NCBI GenBank assembly: GCA_011390085.1
Contig: JAABTB010000189.1
Coordinates: 1-5,298, forward strand
Direction: 5' to 3'
DNA: 5,298 bases
DNA from: Desulfobacula sp.
Lineage (GTDB): Bacteria > Desulfobacterota > Desulfobacteria > Desulfobacterales > Desulfobacteraceae
Shown here one piece after another: positions 1 through 5,298 of this stretch (positions are counted from its first letter, which is position 1; the number at the start of each line of letters is the position of its first letter). The position numbers and the translations under genes were made by a program. A model generated the notes under the pieces. It saw only the letters and a program-made list of their open reading frames with translations. It was not told the DNA's origin and searched no databases.

Positions 1-1
1 A

Positions 2-157
2 GGAAAAGGATTTGACTGGCGGGGACAGCCCAATGAAATCCTTGAGGACGACCGGGAACACGGCCGCGGCATCATTATCATGGGGGCTTATTTCAGCAGT
101 TGTTCCTATAATGAAAAGGGCAATATCCTTTTTCTTGAAAAAATCATCACCCCCTGA
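2..157 (+). CDS. RsbW/SpoIIAB-type GHKL ATPase domain protein, C-terminal end (partial)
   Basis: This is an open frame of 51 codons running in from the left edge and ending at TGA 155-157; the start is outside the window. The visible protein begins GKGFDW, has a GRGIIIMGAYFSSCSYNEKG stretch in the middle and ends in LFLEKIITP. That pattern matches the end of HATPase_c_2 domains: the G-x-GFDW box, then the glycine-rich 'GRGI-M' ATP-lid segment, then the last two strands 'YNEKGN-L-LEK'. Family members are anti-sigma-factor serine kinases, or ATPase domains fused behind receiver or PP2C (SpoIIE-like) phosphatase modules in partner-switching pathways. Which architecture this one has cannot be seen. 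The protein stops right after the domain, so the ATPase is C-terminal. A 120-bp gap with its own regulatory-looking repeats separates it from phoU, so it is probably not in the pho operon. The domain call rests on motif resemblance only. Confidence 0.7.
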   Translation, partial: GKGFDWRGQPNEILEDDREHGRGIIIMGAYFSSCSYNEKGNILFLEKIITP

Positions 158-170
158 TTTTAATCCCGCT

Positions 171-220
171 TTAACATAAGTTTAACAAAATTCTAATATG
201 ATTGTCGTAGCTTTCTAATC
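171..220 (+). promoter_or_regulatory. Pho-box-like array of 11-bp-phased repeats before phoU
   Basis: TTAACA occurs at 171-176 and again at 182-187, separated by 5 bp, giving an exact 11-bp period. In the same register lies CTAATA (193-198), then a degenerate unit (204-209), then CTAATC (215-220). The 7-mer TTCTAAT at 191-197 recurs at 213-219, which is 22 bp or two periods apart. Known PhoB/PhoP operators are direct repeats with an 11-bp period: CTGTCAT-N4 in E. coli and TTHACA-N5 in Bacillus. The two TTAACA units fit the second form exactly. Placement directly upstream of phoU-phoB-phoR supports autoregulation by PhoB~P. No clear -10 box is certain. TAATAT at 194-199 or TATAAA at 239-244 are candidates. 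The repeats are seen; operator function is inferred. Confidence 0.55.
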
Positions 221-277
221 TGAAGGCCAATGCTTTTTTATAAAAAAATAATGCAATATGGGTTAAGGAGATAAGGG

Positions 278-925
278 ATGGGCGCTCATCTGTTAAGAGA
301 AATGGAAAAAATCAAAAAGGAAATTCTCTGCCTCGGGGCCATGGTGGAAGATCGGTTTCAAAAGGCCATTCATGCCGTCAGAACAGGAGATCAGTCTCTG
401 GCCCGGCATATTATGGATACGGATTTTGAGATTGACCGGCGGGAGATTGAGGTGGAAGAGGAGTGTCTTAAAATCCTTGCCTTACACCAGCCCGTTGCAA
501 CGGATTTGCGTTTTATTGTGGCGGTAATCAAAATCAACAATGATCTAGAACGGATTGCAGATTATGCATGCAATATAGCCAGGCGGTTCATCATTTCTTC
601 CCATGACCCGGGCATATTCAAATATGATTATGCCCCCATGGCGGACCAGGCTGCGAAAATGCTGAGGAAAAGTCTTGATGCCCTGGTCCGTATGGATGTG
701 GATCTGGCCTATGATGTCCGGGACATGGATAAAATTGTGAATGCCATGAGAAATGAGGCCTATGAGACCATGAAAAAAGACATTCAACGCTGGCCGGAAA
801 TGGTGGAGGAAATCATTAATATGTATCTGATTTCAAGGCATTTGGAAAGAATCGGGGACCATACCACCAATATTGCCGAAGAGGTTATTTACCTCATAGA
901 AGGCGAGATCGTAAGGCATCAATAG
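278..925 (+). CDS. phoU: Phosphate-specific transport system accessory protein PhoU
   Basis: PhoU is a cytoplasmic helical protein that links the Pst phosphate transporter to the PhoR/PhoB two-component system and keeps the Pho response off when phosphate is sufficient. The 215-residue product has the usual length and the two tandem three-helix repeats. Repeat 1 carries QPVATDLRFI (71-80) and the metal-binding style signature DLERIADYACNIA (89-101). Repeat 2 carries the matching HLERIGDHTTNIAEEV (188-203). The E/D-x3-D pattern that coordinates metal clusters in structurally studied PhoU proteins is present in both. The ATG at 278 is supported by AAGGAG at 265-270 with a 7-nt spacer. It is the first gene of phoU-phoB-phoR and lies behind Pho-box-like repeats. 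Unusually, pstB is not immediately upstream. Family assignment is secure. Confidence 0.96.
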   Translation: MGAHLLREMEKIKKEILCLGAMVEDRFQKAIHAVRTGDQSLARHIMDTDFEIDRREIEVEEECLKILALHQPVATDLRFIVAVIKINNDLERIADYACNIARRFIISSHDPGIFKYDYAPMADQAAKMLRKSLDALVRMDVDLAYDVRDMDKIVNAMRNEAYETMKKDIQRWPEMVEEIINMYLISRHLERIGDHTTNIAEEVIYLIEGEIVRHQ

Positions 926-947
926 GACGGCAGGAGCATAATTTACA

Positions 948-976
948 TTGACAAGCAGACAAGACTCCATAAAAAT
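948..976 (+). promoter_or_regulatory. Possible sigma70-type promoter for phoB-phoR
   Basis: The 92-nt gap between phoU and phoB contains a perfect -35 hexamer TTGACA (948-953). Exactly 17 nt later comes AAAAAT (971-976), which matches four of six positions of TATAAT. This could give basal phoBR transcription independent of the Pho-controlled promoter before phoU. The -10 is weak and such matches arise by chance in AT-rich gaps, so this is only a candidate. The gap contains no convincing hairpin terminator and no upstream in-frame start for phoB (an in-frame TAA lies at 970-972). Confidence 0.3.
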
Positions 977-1017
977 CATACCTGGCGGCAAAACTTTGGA
1001 AAACTATCGGGGAAAAA

Positions 1018-1707
1018 ATGACAAAAGAAACCATCCTGATCGTTGATGATGAAGAAGACATCATTGAACTGATCCAATATAACCTGAAAAATGAGGGATA
1101 TTCCATCCTGACGGCGGATGCCGGTGAGCAGGCCATTAAAATTGCAAAACAGGCCAGACCCGATCTCATTGTCCTGGATCTCATGCTGCCCGGAATGGAC
1201 GGCCTTGAAGTGACCCGATATCTCAGAAGCAATGACCAGACCCGTGATCTGCCCATTGTCATTCTGACAGCCAAGGGAGAGGAATCCGATATCATCACGG
1301 GGCTTGAACTGGGGGCCAATGATTATATTTCAAAACCGTTCAGCCCCAAAGTCCTGACGGCAAGGATCCGGGCTATTCTGCGGCGCCGCCGGAAAGAATC
1401 CGAGACTGAATCTGAAAAGATAAAACAGGAAGGGGATCTGATCATTGACCGGACCCGGCATCTTGTGACCCTCGAAGGAAACGCTTTGGATCTGACCCTT
1501 TCCGAATTTGAACTCTTGTCCTTTCTGGCCAATAAAAAAGGCTGGGTATTTACCCGGGGACAGATTGTGGATGCCATCCGGGGGGAGAACTATGCCGTAA
1601 CGGAAAGGAGTATTGATGTGGTGATTGTCGGTTTGCGCAAAAAACTCAAACATTACGCCGAGGTGATTGAGACCGTCAGGGGCGTCGGCTACCGGTTTAG
1701 AGAATAG
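1018..1707 (+). CDS. phoB: PhoB-type phosphate regulon response regulator (OmpR family)
   Basis: This is a DNA-binding response regulator that would be phosphorylated by the downstream kinase and then bind Pho boxes as a dimer. The 229-residue protein has the usual PhoB length. The receiver domain (about 4-121) has the acidic pair D10/D11, the phosphoacceptor D54 in LDLMLPGMDG, T84 in VILTAK and K106 in SKPF. A charged linker (about 122-138) leads to a winged-helix trans_reg_C domain (about 139-228) that ends in the typical ETVRGVGYRFRE. The recognition helix reads ERSIDVVIVGLRKKL (196-210) where E. coli PhoB has DRTVDVHIRRLRKAL, so His and two Arg are replaced by V, V and G. The ATG at 1018 follows a modest GGGGA (1009-1013) with a short 4-nt spacer. 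The gene lies between phoU and phoR. PhoB is preferred over other OmpR-family names because of these neighbours. Confidence 0.92.
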   Translation: MTKETILIVDDEEDIIELIQYNLKNEGYSILTADAGEQAIKIAKQARPDLIVLDLMLPGMDGLEVTRYLRSNDQTRDLPIVILTAKGEESDIITGLELGANDYISKPFSPKVLTARIRAILRRRRKESETESEKIKQEGDLIIDRTRHLVTLEGNALDLTLSEFELLSFLANKKGWVFTRGQIVDAIRGENYAVTERSIDVVIVGLRKKLKHYAEVIETVRGVGYRFRE

Positions 1708-1712
1708 CCCCC

Positions 1713-3494
1713 ATGAATAAAAAAACAAAGCTCATCCGGCAGATTTTTCCTGCTTTTCTGTTGATTGTTGTTCTTTCCCTTTCAGCAGTGGCCTCCTATT
1801 CGACCAGTTATTTTAAAACTTTTTTTCTTGAGAATTCCGAAAAGGAATTGATGATCCGGGCAAAACTTCTGCAGAATCAATTTGCGGAAAGCCTTGCGGT
1901 CGATCCTCAAGATATGAAGGATATTAATGATCAATGCAAAAACATCGGAGACAGGACCGGAACAAGGGTCACGGTCATTCTTCCATCCGGAACCGTGATC
2001 GGTGATTCTTTTGGTGAAACAGACCTCATGGAAAACCATTTGACGCGGCCGGAAATCATGACCGCCTTCAAAGGAAAAGAGGGGATATCCCGAAGATACA
2101 GCTCAACCCTGGATAAAACCATGCTGTATATCGCCCTGCCCGTGATCAAGGACGGAACCATCACCGCTGTTGTCAGGACTTCCCTTTCCGTGTCGGTCAT
2201 TGATGATAAGATACGCACCGTGCGGAACAGCATATTTCTGGCCATGCTGGCCACGATTCTCCTGGCTGCCGTTGTAAGTCTTTTTGTATCAAGACATTTA
2301 ACCCGGCCCATGGAAGAGATGAAAAAAGGTGCGGCAGAATTTGCCAAGGGAAACCTGAGCTCTCGAATGGTGGTTCCGGATTCTGAAGAACTGGCTGAAC
2401 TGGCCGTCACCATGAATCACATGGCGGAAAGCCTGGATGAGAAAATCAGGGCTTTTGAAAATCGCAGCAGGGAACTGGAAGCCGTTCATGCCAGCATGCA
2501 GGAAGGCGTCATTGCCATTGATAAGGATCAACGGATCATCACCATCAACCGGGCTGCGGCAAAGATTTTCGGCTTTGCCGCCCATGAATTGAAAGGCCGT
2601 TATATCCTTGAGGCGGCAAGAAATGTCGAATTCCAGAGATTTATTCAGAACGCCCTGGAAACCCATGACCCAATGGAAGAAGATATCCTGATTTCAGGGG
2701 ATGAGGACCTGATTCTGAATATTCATTCCTCGGCCCTTTACAACAATAGAAACCGGCGCATGGGAATGTTGATGATTGTCCATGATATCACCCGGATCAG
2801 GCGTCTTGAAAAAATGCACAAGGAATTTGCCGCCAATGTGTCCCATGAGTTGAAAACACCTTTAACGTCCATACAGGGGTTTATTGAAACCCTGCAGGAA
2901 ATGCTCCTGGAAAAGAATACGGAAGAGGCCGGAAAATTTTTGAATATCATTGAAAAAAATGTCAACCGCATGGTTGCCCTGATCGATGATCTGCTTTCTC
3001 TTTCAAGGCTTGAGCGCCTTCAGGGAACCCCTGTCCGTTTTGAACGCCACAATTTGGCGAACCTGATCCAAGACGCCGTCAATTCCCTGGAAAGCGCCAT
3101 CAGGGCCAAAAACATCATCCTGAGTATTGATTGCCCTGAAGAATTTACCGTTATGGTGGATCCCATCCTCATGGAACAGGCCATCCTCAATCTGGTGGAC
3201 AACGCCGTCAAATACAGCCCGGAAGGCAAGGTCATTGCCATAGGCGTGGCAAAAAACAAGGCCCTTATCGATATCATTGTCCAGGATAATGGATGCGGCA
3301 TTGATCAAGAGCATCTGCCCCAGATTTTCAACCGGTTTTACCGGGTGGACAGGTCCAGAAGCCGTAACCAGGGCGGAACAGGTCTTGGTCTTGCCATTGT
3401 CAAACATATTGTCCAGTACCACAACGGAAAAATTGATGTCCGGAGCACTAAGGGAAAAGGTTCCACCTTTAAAATAAGCATACCCGAAGCCTGA
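1713..3494 (+). CDS. phoR: PhoR-type phosphate regulon sensor histidine kinase
   Basis: This is an inner-membrane sensor kinase, the cognate partner of the PhoB encoded just upstream. Its 593 residues show, in order: membrane segment 1 (about 11-30); an extracytoplasmic sensor (about 31-170) with TRVTVILPSGTVIGDS and MENHLTRPEI motifs typical of the single-Cache-like domain of PhoR/WalK kinases; membrane segment 2 (about 173-192); HAMP (about 193-245, opening LTRPMEEM); PAS (about 255-360); HisKA with the H-box FAANVSHELKTPLTSI, phosphoacceptor H378; and HATPase with the N-box NLVDNAVKYS (N497), G1 DNGCGI (525-530), F-box region FNRFYRVD and G2 GGTGLGL (554-560). All catalytic boxes are intact. 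The start lies 5 nt after the phoB stop and has no good Shine-Dalgarno sequence, which suggests translational coupling to phoB. The full periplasmic domain makes it closer in layout to Bacillus-type PhoR than to E. coli PhoR. Confidence 0.93.
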   Translation: MNKKTKLIRQIFPAFLLIVVLSLSAVASYSTSYFKTFFLENSEKELMIRAKLLQNQFAESLAVDPQDMKDINDQCKNIGDRTGTRVTVILPSGTVIGDSFGETDLMENHLTRPEIMTAFKGKEGISRRYSSTLDKTMLYIALPVIKDGTITAVVRTSLSVSVIDDKIRTVRNSIFLAMLATILLAAVVSLFVSRHLTRPMEEMKKGAAEFAKGNLSSRMVVPDSEELAELAVTMNHMAESLDEKIRAFENRSRELEAVHASMQEGVIAIDKDQRIITINRAAAKIFGFAAHELKGRYILEAARNVEFQRFIQNALETHDPMEEDILISGDEDLILNIHSSALYNNRNRRMGMLMIVHDITRIRRLEKMHKEFAANVSHELKTPLTSIQGFIETLQEMLLEKNTEEAGKFLNIIEKNVNRMVALIDDLLSLSRLERLQGTPVRFERHNLANLIQDAVNSLESAIRAKNIILSIDCPEEFTVMVDPILMEQAILNLVDNAVKYSPEGKVIAIGVAKNKALIDIIVQDNGCGIDQEHLPQIFNRFYRVDRSRSRNQGGTGLGLAIVKHIVQYHNGKIDVRSTKGKGSTFKISIPEA

Positions 3495-3530
3495 ACCTTT
3501 GGGTGGTTTTCCGGCAGCCTGCCATAGGAT

Positions 3531-3542
3531 CAGACCGGTCTG
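3531..3542. other. Perfect 12-bp palindrome between convergent phoR and ald
   Basis: CAGACCGGTCTG sits in the 51-bp space between the two convergent stop codons, with a second small inverted repeat, GGCAG-C-CTGCC, at 3513-3523. Either could form a short hairpin in transcripts from both strands and act as a weak bidirectional terminator. The stems are only 4-5 bp once a loop is allowed and no T-tract follows on either strand, so a canonical intrinsic terminator is not supported. The rest of this gap shows nothing else. Confidence 0.3.
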
Positions 3543-3545
3543 TTA

Positions 3546-4655
3546 TCATATCAAAATCTCAAGTGCTGAATATTCTATATTGAACGCATCTGCAACCGGT
3601 TTGCAGACCAGTTTGTTTCCAATATAATTGATCCCTTTTGCAAACCCCTTGTCCTCACAAACCGATTTCCAGCCCATATCGGCAATTTTTAAGGCATAGG
3701 GAAGGGTGGCATTGGTCAGGGCTATGGTGGAAGTCAGGGGAACAGCGCCGGGCATGTTGGCGACACTGTAGTGGATAACGCCGTCAATTTCATAGACAGG
3801 ATCATTATGGGTGGTCGGCTTGGAGGTTTCAAAGCAGCCTCCCTGATCAATGGCCACATCAACAATAACAGATCCTTTTTTCATGGTTTGGAGCATATTC
3901 CGGGTAATTAATTTCGGGGCCTTTGCACCGGCCACCAGCACTGCTCCGATAACCAGGTCCGCTTTTTTGACAAGCTCTCGGATCAAGGCGGGAGATGACA
4001 TGAGAGACTGGCAATTGGCCGGCATAATTTCAGAAAGATATCTCAGCCTGTCAATGTTCATATCCAGGATAATGACATTTGCGCCCATGCCGCAGGCCAC
4101 TTTTGCTGCATGGATACCGACCACTCCGCCGCCAATCACCAGAACATCTGCGGACGGGGTTCCGGTTACGCCGCCCAGAAGCAACCCTCTGCCGCCAAAG
4201 GTTCTTTCAAGATATTTTGCTCCCTGCTGGGCAGCCAGTCGTCCGGCTACTTCGCTCATGGGAGCGAGCAGAGGCAATCCGCCCTTGTTATCTTCTATGG
4301 TCTCATAGGCAATGCCGATGGAGCCTGTTTTTAAGAGAGCAAGGGTGAGGTCCTTATCCGCGGCCAGGTGAAGATAAGTAAAAAGGATCTGCCCTTTTTT
4401 AATCATGGCGAATTCTGCCGGCTGTGGCTCTTTTACATGCATGACCATATCGGAGATGCCGTAAATTTCTTTTGGAGTATCCAGAATGGTTGCGCCGGCT
4501 TCAATATACTGCTGATCATCAAATCCGGAACCCATACCGGCATTCTTTTCAACGTAAACCGTATGACCTTTTCTTTTCATCATATCGACGCCGGACGGCG
4601 TCATGCACACACGATTTTCCTGGGGTTTGATTTCTTTAAGAATTCCTACAATCAT
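3546..4655 (-). CDS. ald: Alanine dehydrogenase
   Basis: This cytoplasmic enzyme interconverts L-alanine + NAD+ + H2O with pyruvate + NH4+ + NADH, linking alanine use or ammonium assimilation to pyruvate. From the start chosen here the protein is 369 residues, against about 370 for the family. The family catalytic and substrate residues fall at their usual numbers: R15 (QENRV), K75 (HVKEP), H96 (YLHLA) and D270 (VAIDQGG). The Rossmann fold is marked by VIGGGVVG (173-180) and D198 (IILDMN), expected to hold the NAD ribose. HYSVANMPGAVPLTST (295-310) is a hallmark segment. The ATG at 4653-4655 gives the canonical N-terminus MIVGILKEIK and is preceded by AAGGAG with a 7-nt spacer. A longer reading from 4697 would add 14 atypical residues and overlap the predicted promoter. 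The gene is convergent with phoR and appears to be transcribed on its own. Confidence 0.96.
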   Translation of the reverse strand: MIVGILKEIKPQENRVCMTPSGVDMMKRKGHTVYVEKNAGMGSGFDDQQYIEAGATILDTPKEIYGISDMVMHVKEPQPAEFAMIKKGQILFTYLHLAADKDLTLALLKTGSIGIAYETIEDNKGGLPLLAPMSEVAGRLAAQQGAKYLERTFGGRGLLLGGVTGTPSADVLVIGGGVVGIHAAKVACGMGANVIILDMNIDRLRYLSEIMPANCQSLMSSPALIRELVKKADLVIGAVLVAGAKAPKLITRNMLQTMKKGSVIVDVAIDQGGCFETSKPTTHNDPVYEIDGVIHYSVANMPGAVPLTSTIALTNATLPYALKIADMGWKSVCEDKGFAKGINYIGNKLVCKPVADAFNIEYSALEILI

Positions 4656-4662
4656 GGGCTTG

Positions 4663-4668
4663 CTCCTT
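4663..4668 (-). promoter_or_regulatory. Ribosome binding site deciding the ald start
   Basis: On the minus strand AAGGAG lies 7 nt before ATG 4655-4653, the same sequence and spacing as at phoU. It selects this Met over the in-frame Met at 4697, which has no comparable site placed before it. Confidence 0.8.
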
Positions 4669-4687
4669 AATTTAGGGGAAAAAATAT

Positions 4688-4716
4688 TTAAAACCACTGC
4701 TCTTTTTTTTAGTCAA
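4688..4716 (-). promoter_or_regulatory. Candidate sigma70-type promoter of ald
   Basis: On the minus strand TTGACT (4716-4711; five of six to TTGACA) is followed after 17 bp by TTTTAA (4693-4688); shifting one base gives TTTAAA. The spacer begins with a run of eight A. A start point near 4680 would give a leader of about 25 nt carrying the AAGGAG site. The rest of the 151-bp gap between the amidohydrolase stop and ald (4656-4806) is AT-rich, with a run of eight T on the ald-sense strand near 4762-4769. I see no gene, riboswitch or strong terminator in it. Promoter status is inferred from hexamers and position. Confidence 0.5.
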
Positions 4717-4806
4717 TGGGTTTGAGTTAGCAAATAGCCTGCCACAGCCATAATAAACTTAAAAAAAATACAAGTCTATGAAATCATTAAAGCCGGGCAA
4801 AAACCG

Positions 4807-5298
4807 TCATCCAAAGAGCAGGCCGGCATTTTCTCCCAATACCATCGCTCGTTGCCGGGCCGTGATATGGGAATCGTACAGATCCTTATAATACCGGTCC
4901 GGGGTTAGAAGCGGGAAATCAGTGCCGAACAGCACTTTTTCAATGACACCGGCAATGGCGGCCATATCATAAATCTGCGAATCAAATAAAAAGGGCGAGG
5001 CAGCCGTGTCATACCAGATGTTTTTTAAAATTTCCTTGGTCTGTTTTTTCATGATATTGTAAAACAGGATGCCGCCGCCCCAGTGGGCCAGGATGATTCT
5101 GTTGTCCGGAAAGGTCTTGGCCAGGGTATAGATCTGTTCCAGGGTAATGGGGGTTTTCCCCGGATAGGGGTGTCCCACCGGTTCATTGGTGTGGATCATG
5201 CAGGGCAGATGATGGTTTTCCTTTAATACGGCCATGACCGGTTCAAGAAAAGATAAGGCTTCCTTATCCATACCGGAAAGATAGAAGGCCAGCTCTCC
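4807..5298 (-). CDS. Amidohydrolase-2 family metal-dependent hydrolase, C-terminal part (partial)
   Basis: This is an open frame of 163 codons entering from the right edge and ending at TGA 4809-4807; the N-terminus and start are outside. A Met at 5271 is internal, because the frame continues upstream as GELAFYLSG. The fragment matches the second half of a TIM-barrel Amidohydro_2 protein: a strand with IHTNEPVGHPYPGK (visible residues 35-48), a histidine strand IILAHWGGG (68-76), WYDTAASPFL (95-104), the metal/catalytic aspartate strand LFGTDFPLL (123-131, D127), and a closing ARQRAMVLGENAGLLFG typical of the C-terminal helix. Members act on varied substrates (hydrolases, decarboxylases), and the EPVGH subgroup is mostly uncharacterised, so no substrate can be named. 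The N-terminal HxH metal motif lies off-window. It is co-directional with ald, 151 bp upstream of it, and probably in a separate transcription unit. Confidence 0.85.
   Translation of the reverse strand, partial: GELAFYLSGMDKEALSFLEPVMAVLKENHHLPCMIHTNEPVGHPYPGKTPITLEQIYTLAKTFPDNRIILAHWGGGILFYNIMKKQTKEILKNIWYDTAASPFLFDSQIYDMAAIAGVIEKVLFGTDFPLLTPDRYYKDLYDSHITARQRAMVLGENAGLLFG

Noticed and set aside
107..112. Perfect TATAAT hexamer.
   Set aside because: It lies inside the ATPase-domain coding region with no -35 at suitable spacing, and it is upstream of, not downstream of, the Pho-box-like repeats.
222..239. Small hairpin AAGGC-CAAT-GCTTT followed by T residues, a possible terminator of the upstream ATPase gene.
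   Set aside because: The stem is only 5-6 bp and includes G-T wobble pairs, and it lies between the putative operator and phoU where a terminator would be counterproductive.
894..1319. 141-codon open frame on the - strand over the start of phoB, and similar antisense frames over phoR.
   Set aside because: These are serine/arginine-rich low-quality translations opposite intact two-component genes, with no supporting start signals.
3850..4308. 152-codon open frame on the + strand opposite ald.
   Set aside because: It lies entirely antisense to a well-supported ald, has no ribosome binding site or recognisable domain, and its composition is what a mirrored coding frame gives.
4656..4697. Longer ald reading starting at the Met at 4697 (14 extra residues).
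   Set aside because: The extra residues are not family-like, this Met sits on or next to the predicted -10 region, and the ATG at 4655 has AAGGAG at ideal spacing and yields catalytic residues at canonical positions R15, K75, H96 and D270.
4778..4787. ATGA-AA-TCAT inverted repeat upstream of ald as a regulator site.
   Set aside because: The arms are only 4 bp and it lies about 60 bp upstream of the promoter; it is too short to distinguish from chance.
4766..4806. Possible terminator after the amidohydrolase gene (GCCCGGC and T-run on the minus strand).
   Set aside because: GCCCGGC is not followed by a stable stem-loop with an adjacent T-tract; the run of eight T is about 25 nt further on and is not preceded by a GC-rich stem.

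Overview
The window looks like chromosomal DNA from a Gram-negative bacterium, probably a deltaproteobacterial / Desulfobacterota-type organism. This is inferred from moderate GC content, protein flavour and gene style, and there is no marker gene to prove it. It is densely coding and ordinary in composition. I see no mobile element, tRNA, rRNA or CRISPR array.

Layout on the + strand: the window opens with the last ~51 codons of an RsbW/SpoIIAB-type (GHKL) ATPase domain protein. A 120-bp AT-rich gap follows, holding TTAACA-type repeats spaced 11 bp apart that look like a Pho box. Then comes a three-gene phosphate-signalling cluster. phoU encodes a two-repeat PhoU protein. After a 92-nt gap, phoB encodes an OmpR/PhoB-family response regulator. 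phoR starts 5 nt after the phoB stop and encodes a membrane histidine kinase with extracytoplasmic sensor, HAMP, PAS, HisKA and HATPase domains.

Layout on the - strand: 51 bp after phoR, and convergent with it, lies a complete alanine dehydrogenase gene (ald) with intact catalytic residues, a strong ribosome binding site and a plausible sigma70-type promoter. Upstream of ald, on the same strand, is the C-terminal 163 residues of an amidohydrolase-2 family protein that runs off the right edge.

How it fits together: PhoR would autophosphorylate and pass phosphate to PhoB, PhoU would damp the signal when phosphate is plentiful, and PhoB~P would probably activate its own cluster through the repeats before phoU. 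No pst transporter gene is visible, so phoU-phoB-phoR is separate from pstSCAB at least on its 5' side. ald and the amidohydrolase look like unrelated metabolic neighbours. I found no convincing undescribed system. The most useful observations are the phased Pho-box-like array and the atypical recognition helix of PhoB.
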